The translations under genes were made by a program, and so were the position numbers. 44,578 nucleotides of DNA from Clostridia bacterium (GTDB lineage Bacteria > Bacillota > Clostridia > JAQVDB01): assembly GCA_028698525.1 (NCBI GenBank), contig JAQVDB010000008.1:1-44578 (forward strand), read 5' to 3'. Each line of letters begins with the position of its first letter. The stretch's first letter is position 1. This document shows, piece after piece, positions 36,216 through 44,478 of this stretch. The notes beneath the pieces were generated by a model that saw only the letters and a program-made list of their open reading frames with translations, searched no databases and was not told the origin of the DNA.

Positions 36216-36491
36216 TTAAATAAGTGATCTCAATAAAGCAATAATTAAGTTTAAAAATATTATAGCGAGCAAAGGCGATATATCTATGGGTAGTCCACCT
36301 GTATTTATCTTATTTGCGATATTCCTAAATGGTGCCAAAATCGGTTCAATAAATTGTTGTATCCAACTCATTAATGGATGCGACCTGTCAATAACCCATG
36401 ATAACAACGCATTTATGACTATTAACCACGAAAAAATTTCCAAAAATATTATAATACCTTGTACGATTGCTGTGCCTATTTGTCCACCCAT
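36216..36491 (-). CDS. YggT family membrane protein
   Basis: This 91-residue protein has two membrane helices (about 8-28 and 68-88). It carries the family's WLIVINALLSWVIDRSHPLM and PILAPFRNIANK. It is equivalent to Bacillus YlmG, encoded between sepF and ylmH. Homologues are linked to envelope or division-plane organisation. The ATG start follows GAAGGGAGGG. Confidence 0.92.
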   Translation of the reverse strand: MGGQIGTAIVQGIIIFLEIFSWLIVINALLSWVIDRSHPLMSWIQQFIEPILAPFRNIANKINTGGLPIDISPLLAIIFLNLIIALLRSLI

Positions 36492-36504
36492 TATTGCCCT
36501 CCCT

Positions 36505-36954
36505 TCAATCCTTTGGAGCCCAAGGCATTTCTAGATCTTCATCACCCATTCCATATACTACATCCCCCGAAACATCTACATTGCTAGGCGAGATTACTAA
36601 AATATCTTTGGTCACTTTCTGTACATTGCCCTCAAGAGAATAAGCAGCACCGCTTATAAAATCAACTATCCTTTGTGCCACTTCTACATCCAAAGTTTCT
36701 AAATTAACTATTGTGGGTTTTCTGTTTTTTAGATTATCTACAATCTGTCTGCTGTCCTCATAGCAATCCGGCCTACAAACGATCATTTTTATTTGAGAAG
36801 CTGTATGTATATTTACCACCTTACCTTTTCTACCTATTTTTGTTTGATAATCAGCTACATCTTCATCTTCTCTAAACTGCTCTTCCTGGTCCTCTATCAA
36901 TTCGTCCTCTAGTCCTATGTAATATAAAACCTTGTTCAAAAATCCAGAACCCAT
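36505..36954 (-). CDS. sepF: Cell-division protein SepF
   Basis: This 149-residue FtsZ-binding protein aligns Z-ring filaments on the membrane. An amphipathic N-terminal membrane anchor (GFLNKVLYYIGLEDE) is followed by an acidic linker and the SepF core with CRPDCYEDSRQIVDNLKNRK, NLETLDVEVAQRIVDFISG and ILVISPSNVDVSG. A TTG 9 bases upstream extends the frame, but ATG 36954 has ideal spacing from GGAGG. Confidence 0.95.
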   Translation of the reverse strand: MGSGFLNKVLYYIGLEDELIEDQEEQFREDEDVADYQTKIGRKGKVVNIHTASQIKMIVCRPDCYEDSRQIVDNLKNRKPTIVNLETLDVEVAQRIVDFISGAAYSLEGNVQKVTKDILVISPSNVDVSGDVVYGMGDEDLEMPWAPKD

Positions 36955-36969
36955 CTCCAACACCTCCGC

Positions 36970-37662
36970 TTAATATTCTCTTTGTCCAAATATTCCAGTC
37001 CCTACTCTAATCATATTTGAGCCTTCTTGTATTGCAATATCATAATCATTAGTCATACCCATAGATAAGTACCGCATGTCCACATAATCTAATTCCATAC
37101 CCCTTATATTGTCAAATAATTGTTTTGCCTTCTCAAATATAGGTCTCACTTTTTCACTATCCTCATAAAATGGAGCAATAGTCATCAAACCTTTAATTCT
37201 AACATTTTTATAATTTTTGGCACTATGGATCAGCTCCATAAGCTCATGTTGGTCAACCCCAAACTTACTCTCTTCACCGGATATATTAACCTGTATCAAT
37301 ATATCCATCGTTTTATTTTGCCTTTTACATCTTTTATTTATTTCTTTTATAAGCTTTAAACTGTCTACCGAATGAATCAAATCCACTTTATCCAATATAT
37401 ACTTCACTTTATTGGTTTGAAGATGACCAATCATATGCCACCGTGCTTGCTGTCCTATTAATTTGTATTTTTCACATAATTCTTGGGCTCTATTTTCGCC
37501 AAGTATATTTAATCCGCAATCAATAGCTTGTCTTATCTCATCGATACTGCGAGTCTTGGAAACAGCTATAATAGAAATCTCATCAGGATCCCTTCCTGTG
37601 CTTTTAGCAGCATCCGCTATTTTTTGTCGTACCTTGTCTAAGTTTTCCTTTATGCCAATCAT
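36970..37662 (-). CDS. YggS/YlmE-family PLP homeostasis protein
   Basis: This 230-residue single-barrel PLP-binding protein (PLPBP family) has the cofactor Lys in IIAVSKTRSIDEIRQAI. GENRAQEL, WHMIGHLQTNKVKYI and LSMGMTNDYDIAIQEGSNM are diagnostic. It maintains PLP and amino-acid balance rather than racemising substrates. It sits upstream of sepF as ylmE does in Bacillus. Confidence 0.95.
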   Translation of the reverse strand: MIGIKENLDKVRQKIADAAKSTGRDPDEISIIAVSKTRSIDEIRQAIDCGLNILGENRAQELCEKYKLIGQQARWHMIGHLQTNKVKYILDKVDLIHSVDSLKLIKEINKRCKRQNKTMDILIQVNISGEESKFGVDQHELMELIHSAKNYKNVRIKGLMTIAPFYEDSEKVRPIFEKAKQLFDNIRGMELDYVDMRYLSMGMTNDYDIAIQEGSNMIRVGTGIFGQREY

Positions 37663-37693
37663 AATTTATTTTTCACCAACCCGTTTATTGCTT

Positions 37694-38917
37694 TTATCGT
37701 ATTTCATTTGCATCCGTTATGTATTCCGTAAATAATTTTAAGTTATCATCCTTACCTTCAATTATAGCATAATTTTCGTCATTTCCTAGTATTTCGACAG
37801 GAACAAATTGGGGAAAATTATTTTTTAATATATATATGCCTGTTGTACCTTTATTTGTTTTTATAGACTCTAATGGAACTTTATAGCCTTTTTCATCCTG
37901 TAACTTAACATCAAAATCTAAAACCCTAGATTGCCATAACAGCGGTATATCATATTTTAGCTCAAGATTTAATATGCTCTTTTCTGAACTATCATTTATA
38001 CCCAATATCTTTGTTTCTAAAAATTGGTCTTTTATCTTTATTTCAATAAAGCTTTTATCCTGCAATAGTTTTGAATAATCCCTATCAATAGGGATCGTTA
38101 TATAGCATTTAAAATTATCAATTATTTTATACAAGGGCTGTCCCACACTTGCGTTGATTTCTTGCTCCATATCCGGATGGTTTTCAGTTTTGGTCATTAT
38201 ATTATTTACTGTTTGCCATGTATAATCCCCAATAGCATCAGGAGTTAAAACTTTTTCAAACCCATCGATCAGATAGCTTACAATACCCGCCTCCGGTGAA
38301 TATATATTTTTTACAAATTCTTGTCTCTTTTCCATAAGCTGATTCTTCTCTTCATATAGTGATTGTAAATATTCATTTTCCGAACTCTGAGCGATCATAT
38401 CTGATCGTTTTCCCAACAACCCTTCAAGCTGTTTGCTTTTTTGTTCTACTAACTGCATATCTTGTTGTTTAGTAGCTGTTTGTATCTCCCGTTGAACAGA
38501 ATTAATTTTATCCTGGATTTTTTCAATATCTGCTTTAATAATTTTATCCACTACATTTCTTTGATAATATTCATTGATTTCCTCATCTATTTTTGCTAAT
38601 CTCTCATCCACCTCGTTGGCCTGTTCAGATTTCACTATGGATAAAATTTTACTGCCCTTTGAAATCTTATCGCCTTCCTGACTGTACAAAATCACTTGTC
38701 CATATGCAGGAGATTCATATAGTTTCTCATCCCTGGTAATAATTCCGCTATACCGTTCAATCTTTTCAATCTTCCCTTGCTGTAAAATATCCGTTTTGTA
38801 GTCCATCTTGTTGTAATAATGTTTGTATATAAATAATAAAATAAAAAAAATTATAATAATAGATACAACCAATCTTATAAATTTCTTTTTTCTCTTTGTA
38901 CGATAAGCCTTTTCCAT
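37694..38917 (-). CDS. HlyD-like membrane-anchored adaptor protein
   Basis: This 407-residue protein has a basic N-terminus, one membrane helix (about 13-30) and an extracytoplasmic part. That part holds a lipoyl-like half (YGQVILYSQEGDKISKGSKI), a long coiled coil (about 105-200), a second half (SPEAGIVSYLIDGFEKVL) and a beta-rich tail. This is HlyD/MFP adaptor architecture, but no ABC or RND transporter is near. It leads the ylmE-sepF-yggT-ylmH-divIVA cluster, which suggests a cell-envelope or division role. Function is unknown. ATG follows AGAAGGTGA. Confidence 0.75.
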   Translation of the reverse strand: MEKAYRTKRKKKFIRLVVSIIIIFFILLFIYKHYYNKMDYKTDILQQGKIEKIERYSGIITRDEKLYESPAYGQVILYSQEGDKISKGSKILSIVKSEQANEVDERLAKIDEEINEYYQRNVVDKIIKADIEKIQDKINSVQREIQTATKQQDMQLVEQKSKQLEGLLGKRSDMIAQSSENEYLQSLYEEKNQLMEKRQEFVKNIYSPEAGIVSYLIDGFEKVLTPDAIGDYTWQTVNNIMTKTENHPDMEQEINASVGQPLYKIIDNFKCYITIPIDRDYSKLLQDKSFIEIKIKDQFLETKILGINDSSEKSILNLELKYDIPLLWQSRVLDFDVKLQDEKGYKVPLESIKTNKGTTGIYILKNNFPQFVPVEILGNDENYAIIEGKDDNLKLFTEYITDANEIR

Positions 38918-39075
38918 ATAGTCACCTTCTAATGTAGTGCATAATAAAATATTATCCTAAATATCCATAAAGTAATATAGGTCTCCAGCAGTAAAATAGT
39001 CTCAAATTGCTTCATTAAAAATATTATTCTTCACAAAAATAAAATTTCCTTCATTAAATGGTAAAAAGATAATAA

Positions 39076-39109
39076 AATAAGCTGCTCCGTCTTTTTAGAA
39101 CAGCTTATT
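39076..39109 (-). terminator. Terminator after alr
   Basis: AATAAGCTG and CAGCTTATT form a 9-base stem with a loop of about 16 bases, followed on the minus strand by TTATT. It lies 6 bases past the alr stop. Confidence 0.75.
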
Positions 39110-39115
39110 AATTAC

Positions 39116-40228
39116 CTATTCTTCTAATTTCCTTGGAATGTTCTCTTTTATGTAGATAGGATTGATCATTGCTCTGACAAAATCACCTTCTTGAGCATCT
39201 GTATCTGTTAAATCAATACAAGTTAATTGCATACTCACTTGACCAACAATTTTGATGGGCTTGTCCTTAAAATAAACTAAAGGCGTAGGTTTGATGAAAT
39301 CCCTCATTGCACCATATATAGTTTTTGCAAAATTGATAAAAATAGTCGGATCTTTCTTTCTTACTGTAGAAAATCCATCGTAATATCCTAAATCTAAAAT
39401 CCCTAGCTTCATATCCCTCTTAGCCTTAAACGTATGCCCATATCCTACATATGATCCCGAAGGGATATCCCTCACCCTGATAATTTTAACCATGAAATCC
39501 CAGGTCTTTTCCAAGGATATATCGGCTTTGAATATTTTTTCACCATAAATGATATTACCTAATCTGACCAAATTAAATCGACTTTCCGGGAAATCCATAG
39601 CTGCTAAACTATTAGCCGCTGTAACTATTGGAAACTCTATTCCATTTTGCCTGAACTTTTCTATACAGGCATTAAACAGGTCCAATTGTCTTCCGGTGAA
39701 TTTCTTATCTGCAGCAGACGAAAGGTGTGTACTTGCTCCAATATATGATATCCAATTTGTACTTTTTATGACTTGTATCAAATCATCTATTTGATTCTCA
39801 ATAAAACCGTATCTTCCCATTCCTGTATCTATTGCTATAAATGCATTCTTTTGCTGTTCTCGTTCTGATAACAATTCCTCTAGCATTTTAACATCTTCAA
39901 AATATGAAAGTGTAGGGGTAATATCATAGTTTAGTAAGTCTTCAAATCTTTGCATAGGGTCTGCAAGTAATAATATTGGCATGTCAATCCCTATTTCTCT
40001 AAGAGCTATTCCTTCATCTACAGTTGATACTCCAAACCAAGACACCCCACTATCTTGCAAAACAGGGGATATAAGTTTTAAATCATGACCATATGCATTT
40101 GATTTAACCACTGCCATCACAGGAGTATCTATATATTTTTTTGCCTTATGTATATTATTTATAATTTTCTGTTTGTATATCTTTACATATTTTGTAGTTG
40201 TCCTATCAACGGATTCCAACTCAATCAC
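39116..40228 (-). CDS. alr: Alanine racemase (PLP-dependent)
   Basis: This 370-residue racemase supplies D-alanine, or a related D-amino acid, for peptidoglycan. PLP Lys42 is in MAVVKSNAYGHD, the second catalytic Tyr is in YVGYGHTFKA, and GMGRYGF, THLSSAADK, NLVRLGNIIYG and GQVSMQLTCIDL align with Alr. VSMQ replaces the common VSMD. The start is uncertain: GTG 40228, or TTG 9 bases in, which follows GGGGTGA better. It lies just downstream of a FemAB-type transferase. Confidence 0.9.
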   Translation of the reverse strand: MIELESVDRTTTKYVKIYKQKIINNIHKAKKYIDTPVMAVVKSNAYGHDLKLISPVLQDSGVSWFGVSTVDEGIALREIGIDMPILLLADPMQRFEDLLNYDITPTLSYFEDVKMLEELLSEREQQKNAFIAIDTGMGRYGFIENQIDDLIQVIKSTNWISYIGASTHLSSAADKKFTGRQLDLFNACIEKFRQNGIEFPIVTAANSLAAMDFPESRFNLVRLGNIIYGEKIFKADISLEKTWDFMVKIIRVRDIPSGSYVGYGHTFKAKRDMKLGILDLGYYDGFSTVRKKDPTIFINFAKTIYGAMRDFIKPTPLVYFKDKPIKIVGQVSMQLTCIDLTDTDAQEGDFVRAMINPIYIKENIPRKLEE

Positions 40229-40233
40229 CCCGA

Positions 40234-41277
40234 CTACTTTTTGAGATGCATTATCTTTTTACGAACTTTTAGACCTGCGTCTATCATCTTATACAAGGCA
40301 TTATTTGAAATCAGATCATATTCACCTAAGAACTCAGTAAAATCACCATTAAATCCCTTCTTAAATCTATATAATCCATATAAAGGATTGGAAGGGTCTA
40401 GGTCACCGGATACCCCTCTAAAATCGTATATTTCACAGCCCTCTGAATGAGCCCATTTTATCATTTCCCATTGTAACAGATAATTGGGCATTTTATTTCT
40501 ATGTTTATTAGCGCTTGCACCGTAGAGATACCAGCACTTATTTCCAAACTTTAAACATATTGTTCCCGCTATATCCTCTCCACCATAACTTGCCATAAAC
40601 AGTTTCATAAATCCTTTAGGAACAAATAAATCATACATACTTTCAAAGTATTCAATAGGTCTTATGACAAAGTCATCTCTTTCGCCGGTAGTTTTCATTA
40701 AATTGTAAAAACTACTTATATCTTCCCTGCCGCCTTCTCTGATCTGTACACCTCTTCTTTTGGCTAAACGAATATTGTATCTGGTCTTTGAATGAAACGA
40801 ATTCAATAATTCTTCTGTCGTCTTATCTTTGATATTTAATCTAAAAACAAATTTTGGTTGTATGCTCTCAAAATTTAAGTTTTTAGGTTTTATATAAAAT
40901 CCAAGTTTTTTTAAGTTTTGGTGAACTGTTTCATCTTTAACAGAAATATCTGGATCCAATCTGAGATACACAGCTTTATGAGTTTTGATAAATTTCTTAA
41001 GCTGTTGGATCAGTTGGCTCAACAATTCATAATTTTGCAAATCAATGACAGGACCTCTAGGTGAATAAAGGATATTCCTGTTAATCCCAGGTACTTTCCT
41101 TTCAAGTATTAACATGCCACCTATAAAATCCTGATCCTCTTTAAATAATAAATAATAAGGCTTCCAATAATCACTTTTAAGCTGACCCCATTCATATGTT
41201 TGTAATATATGGCTTTTGGGATGGCTTTTAATCACTCCGTTATATTTCTCTCCATCATCTGTAATAATAATCTGCAT
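40234..41277 (-). CDS. FemAB-family aminoacyl transferase (peptidoglycan bridge)
   Basis: This 347-residue member of the FemAB/FemX family attaches amino acids from aminoacyl-tRNA to the peptidoglycan stem. Twin GNAT-like halves are visible: HILQTYEWGQLKSDYWKPY and GGMLILERKVPG at the start, FHSKTRYNIRLAKRRGVQI in the middle, then NYLLQWEMIKWAHSEGCEIY and DFRGVSGDLD. This C-terminal YDFRG pattern is typical of FemX/VanK. The frame extends to 41307, but ATG 41277 follows GAAGGAG. It is probably cotranscribed with alr. Confidence 0.88.
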   Translation of the reverse strand: MQIIITDDGEKYNGVIKSHPKSHILQTYEWGQLKSDYWKPYYLLFKEDQDFIGGMLILERKVPGINRNILYSPRGPVIDLQNYELLSQLIQQLKKFIKTHKAVYLRLDPDISVKDETVHQNLKKLGFYIKPKNLNFESIQPKFVFRLNIKDKTTEELLNSFHSKTRYNIRLAKRRGVQIREGGREDISSFYNLMKTTGERDDFVIRPIEYFESMYDLFVPKGFMKLFMASYGGEDIAGTICLKFGNKCWYLYGASANKHRNKMPNYLLQWEMIKWAHSEGCEIYDFRGVSGDLDPSNPLYGLYRFKKGFNGDFTEFLGEYDLISNNALYKMIDAGLKVRKKIMHLKK

Positions 41278-41352
41278 TGTTACAACTCCTTCAGAAGTTA
41301 TTGTCAATATCTAATATAACATAAAATACAAAACCTGTATATCTCGATATTT

Positions 41353-41619
41353 TTACTTGCTTTTACCGGATTTGTATGCCTGTGCAATATCATAAAATCC
41401 TGCGTCCTTCAAGACATTCACTACAATATCATGTATCATAGAAGATTTAATCGGATCTGTTTTACGCAATTTAATCCTTTTAATTATTTCTTTACTCAAC
41501 TTGTCAATATCTGAACCGGGAAAAGGTTGTTCTGTTTCATCAGACACTCTTTCCAAAGTCAATTTTATTTTATCCAGATTAAATTCTACAATCCTTCCAT
41601 CTCTTTTTATAACTTTCAC
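41353..41619 (-). CDS. Stand-alone ATP-cone domain protein
   Basis: This 88-residue protein consists only of an ATP-cone: KVIKRDGRIVEFNLDKIKLT at the N-terminus, as in NrdR and the regulatory end of ribonucleotide reductases, then helices ending FYDIAQAYKSGKSK. There is no zinc ribbon (no Cys at all), so it is not NrdR, and no reductase follows. It starts at GTG 41619 after GAGGTGATG. The role is unknown; a nucleotide-sensing function is inferred from the domain alone. Confidence 0.8.
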   Translation of the reverse strand: MKVIKRDGRIVEFNLDKIKLTLERVSDETEQPFPGSDIDKLSKEIIKRIKLRKTDPIKSSMIHDIVVNVLKDAGFYDIAQAYKSGKSK

Positions 41620-41787
41620 TTTAGCATCACCTCGTTTTATTATATCTTACTACTAGTATAAATTACCTTCAAGCAAAATTAAAATAGTAATAACTGCTCT
41701 AACTGGTTTTCATGATTCTTTTTTGCTCCATAACCCAATATAATTACATAAAAAAGATAGAAGATTTATTATTTAATCATATATTAA

Positions 41788-41820
41788 GAAGAGTGAACTG
41801 TGCTCATGTCCACTCTTCAT
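41788..41820 (-). terminator. Probable terminator after the citrate synthase-like gene
   Basis: The 8-base stem GAAGAGTG / CACTCTTC encloses 15 bases and is followed on the minus strand by TTAATAT. It is modest in T content, so only a likely terminator. Confidence 0.55.
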
Positions 41821-41857
41821 GTTGTTAAATATGGGTGTATATCATATCTGGATAGCT

Positions 41858-43243
41858 TTATTTTATTCTGCTCTGTCTGATGGAAAAAAGTTCAGGGAAA
41901 TATTGGCTTGCTAAAATCTCCATCTCTGAATCCCCTATAACTGTAACCCTTCCACTATCATATTCAGAATCTATCCATTCCTTTATCTTTGCAACTCTTG
42001 GGTCCCTCTTATCTATTGCATCCTCCCCTTTTAATGAAAAATAGCTATTCAACCATGCAGCAATCCCTGCCAAGCCTGAGTGTGCATCTACTACTACAAC
42101 AGGTGGTCTTCCTAATATTTTAGTGGTATCAAATATATTGTATATCTCTTCATCCTTGAGCAAACCGTCTGCATGTATACCTGCTCTAGTAGCATTAAAA
42201 GCTCTGCCTACAAAAGGCGTTCTGGGAGGTATTTCGTAATTTAAATGATTCTCAAAATATTCAGCTATCTCAGTGATAACCCTCAAATCCATCCCACCAT
42301 CATTACCACGCAATTGAACATATTCCATTGCCATTGCCTCTAAAGGAGTATTTCCAGTCCTTTCCCCTATGCCAAGAAGAGAAGTATTTACAGCAGATGC
42401 CCCGTAAAGCCATGCAGTTGTAGAATTAGATACAGCTTGATAAAAATCATTATGACCATGCCATTCTAGCCATTCTGACGGAACCTCACCATAATTTACA
42501 AGTCCATACATTATCTGTGGAACACTCCTAGGCAATGCAACTCCAGGTATGGATACACCTAACCCCATTGTATCACATGCTCTGATTTTCACAGGTATAT
42601 TTGATTGTCTAGAAAGCTCCATCAATTTATTGACAAAAGGCAATACAAAACCATAAAAATCAGCCCTTGTTATATCCTCAAAATGACACCTAGGTATAAT
42701 GCCCTCTTCCAGTGCATCTGAAACAATTCTAATATAGCTTTCCATAGCTTGTTTTCTATTCATATTTAATTTGTTAAATATATGATGATCGGAACAGGAT
42801 ACTAGTATGCCTGTCTCTTCTATCCCTAATTCTTTTACTATTTGAAAATCTTCTTTTCTAGCTCGTATCCATGCAGTAACTTTTGGATATTCATACCCTT
42901 TTTCCATACACTTGATCAGTGCCTCTTTATCTTTTTTAGAGTATACGAAAAACTCACTCTGCCTTATTATCCCGCTATCATTATCCAATTTATGCAACAA
43001 ATCAAACAAGTCACTGATCTCATCAACTTTGTATGGAGATCTGGACTGCTGACCATCTCTAAAGGTAGTGTCAGTTATATAGAACTGTTCAGGTATATTC
43101 ATGGGTACTATCCTATGATTGAACACTATTCTAGGAACTTGATTATACGGATAAATATTTCTAAACAGGTTGGCCTCCTTTACATCTCTAAACTGATACT
43201 CTATCTCCATAATTCTAGTTTTTTCATTGTACTTTACATTCAT
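41858..43243 (-). CDS. Re-citrate synthase-like / 2-isopropylmalate synthase family enzyme
   Basis: This 461-residue Claisen-condensing barrel enzyme has a metal/acyl-CoA motif ITDTTFRDGQQSRSPY (about 56-71). GIIRQSEFFVYSKKD, TGILVSCSDHHIF, RCHFEDITRADFYGFV, EWLEWHGHNDFYQAV and LLGIGERTGNTPLEAMA follow. This pattern fits the Re-citrate synthase group of anaerobes (acetyl-CoA plus oxaloacetate to citrate, as known in Clostridium kluyveri) better than LeuA, which is longer. Homocitrate or citramalate synthase remain possible. The ATG follows GGAGGAG. A c-di-AMP riboswitch lies about 280 bases upstream. Confidence 0.82.
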   Translation of the reverse strand: MNVKYNEKTRIMEIEYQFRDVKEANLFRNIYPYNQVPRIVFNHRIVPMNIPEQFYITDTTFRDGQQSRSPYKVDEISDLFDLLHKLDNDSGIIRQSEFFVYSKKDKEALIKCMEKGYEYPKVTAWIRARKEDFQIVKELGIEETGILVSCSDHHIFNKLNMNRKQAMESYIRIVSDALEEGIIPRCHFEDITRADFYGFVLPFVNKLMELSRQSNIPVKIRACDTMGLGVSIPGVALPRSVPQIMYGLVNYGEVPSEWLEWHGHNDFYQAVSNSTTAWLYGASAVNTSLLGIGERTGNTPLEAMAMEYVQLRGNDGGMDLRVITEIAEYFENHLNYEIPPRTPFVGRAFNATRAGIHADGLLKDEEIYNIFDTTKILGRPPVVVVDAHSGLAGIAAWLNSYFSLKGEDAIDKRDPRVAKIKEWIDSEYDSGRVTVIGDSEMEILASQYFPELFSIRQSRIK

Positions 43244-43521
43244 ACTTATACTCCTCCAATCTACTTTTTAAATTAATAACTAAAACCCTCTCCCCATATT
43301 CAGCTAAATTTTATCTAGTATATTAAGCCCGCTTAAAATACGCAACTATTCCGTTTAATATTTATAATGCCTGCATTAAAAACAGGTAAGTAACTAAAAA
43401 CCATACCTCCTTTTTTAAAATATATACGCTCTGGAAACGCTAACATATTTATTTGATAATATCCCCAGAAAACTCATGATAAGATATTCCATATATATTT
43501 TATGAAATATTGTTGGTTAAC
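43244..43521. other. Leader-like stretch between riboswitch terminator and citrate synthase-like gene
   Basis: There are 278 bases without a convincing gene. Two tiny minus-strand frames exist: 20 codons starting MSFLGILSNK near 43476, and 23 codons starting MVFSYLPV near 43404. The latter's GGAGG touches its ATG. Neither resembles a known peptide. I do not see a consensus promoter, so the downstream enzyme may be read through from the riboswitch. Confidence 0.35.
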
Positions 43522-43567
43522 AAAAAAAGCGATATCACCTAACCCATAGGCAAAAACCGCTTTAAAG
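43522..43567 (-). terminator. Expression-platform terminator of the c-di-AMP riboswitch
   Basis: On the minus strand AAAGCG pairs with CGCTTT across a nested CCTA/TAGG stem and is followed by TTTTTTTG. It begins 7 bases after the aptamer, as expected for transcriptional control. Confidence 0.8.
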
Positions 43568-43573
43568 ACATAG

Positions 43574-43709
43574 ATACCCTTCCTTAAAGCTTCCGAGGTT
43601 AGCTGACGGATTCGGGTAGAAAGGAAACTAACCCTACCGGATAAAATCCGGATTCACCCCATTATATTGGTTCCCCCGTATCCTGCTTGTACAAAAGCAA
43701 GAATTCAGC
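43574..43709 (-). promoter_or_regulatory. Cyclic-di-AMP riboswitch (ydaO/yuaA type)
   Basis: Read on the minus strand, the conserved blocks appear in order: GATACGGGGGAACC, TGGGGTGAATCC, a variable stem CCGGATTTTATCCGG, GTAGGG, CCTTTCTACCCGAATCCGTC, AGCTAACCTCGGAAGC and TTAAGGAAGGG. This is the ydaO aptamer pattern. In known cases c-di-AMP binding promotes termination. The nearest downstream gene on this strand is the Re-citrate synthase-like enzyme. Confidence 0.93.
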
Positions 43710-43757
43710 ATTTATTTATTTAATTTTTACAATCAATATTTTAACTGTTTTTTCTAT

Positions 43758-43786
43758 ATTATAATCTTATTGTAAGTAAACTTCAA
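43758..43786 (-). promoter_or_regulatory. Promoter of the c-di-AMP riboswitch
   Basis: TTGAAG (43781-43786) and TATAAT (43758-43763) are separated by 17 bases on the minus strand. The start near 43751 lies about 40 bases before the aptamer. It is independent of the tetR gene that ends just upstream. Confidence 0.75.
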
Positions 43787-43805
43787 GAATTTTTTAATTA
43801 TAATA

Positions 43806-44372
43806 TCAAGCTGCAATTTTTTTTATTATGCAATAAAGATATTCCAAGTTCTTCTCTTTTTCCGACGGAAACAATACTATCAAACGATGAGTTGTGGTTA
43901 CCACCATATCAATAAGCCTTTCAATGATTTCAGGGGTTAAATGTTGTTTGTGCCCAAAAGATGAATCTATAAAAATTCGCCTTATATTTGATAATAATAC
44001 ATCTTTAAGCAGCAAAAGCTTTTCTTTGTTTTTTGAATTGATCATATTAGCTCTCAATAATTCAAAGCCTAAACATTTTCTATCCTCCATGTCTTCGTAC
44101 AAAACATAAAGAGTTTCCTTTAATTTTTCATCCCAAGGCATAGAGCTACAGTTTATATTTTCTAGTTTATTGCAGGTTTCCTGCCACTCACTCTCTAAAA
44201 TATACATAAATAGACCATTCTTGCTTCTATAATAGTTGTATAATGTACCCACCGCCAAACCCGCTTTTTCAGCTATCATTTTCATTTCAGTATCTTGGTA
44301 TCCCTTTAAACTAAAAAGCTCCATTGCAGATTTAAAAATATTTTCTTCAACATCTTCAATTATCTTTGGCAT
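43806..44372 (-). CDS. TetR/AcrR-family transcriptional regulator
   Basis: This 188-residue repressor has an N-terminal helix-turn-helix (about 10-55) with NIFKSAMELFSLKGYQDTEM and MIAEKAGLAVGTLYNYYRSK, NGLF, the TetR signature. The C-terminal ligand domain is not assignable. It is divergent from the gene that leaves the window, and an 18-base palindrome lies in the shared promoter region, so it likely represses both. The ATG start follows AGGATGG. Confidence 0.92.
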   Translation of the reverse strand: MPKIIEDVEENIFKSAMELFSLKGYQDTEMKMIAEKAGLAVGTLYNYYRSKNGLFMYILESEWQETCNKLENINCSSMPWDEKLKETLYVLYEDMEDRKCLGFELLRANMINSKNKEKLLLLKDVLLSNIRRIFIDSSFGHKQHLTPEIIERLIDMVVTTTHRLIVLFPSEKEKNLEYLYCIIKKIAA

Positions 44373-44389
44373 TATTTATCCATCCTGTA

Positions 44390-44448
44390 TTGACTTTATG
44401 AATTGTAATTCATATAATATATTATAGTTTATATAATTATTTTGTCAA
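44390..44448. promoter_or_regulatory. Divergent promoters and TetR operator
   Basis: The plus-strand promoter is TTGACT (44390-44395), 17 bases, TATAAT (44413-44418). The minus-strand promoter is TTGACA (44443-44448), 16 bases, TATAAT (44421-44426). The palindrome TATGAATT-GT-AATTCATA (44397-44414) fills the spacer of the plus promoter and lies at the start site of the minus one, an ideal position for TetR repression and autoregulation. Confidence 0.8.
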
Positions 44449-44478
44449 TATTGCCATTCTTTAATAAGGGAGTTTAAA

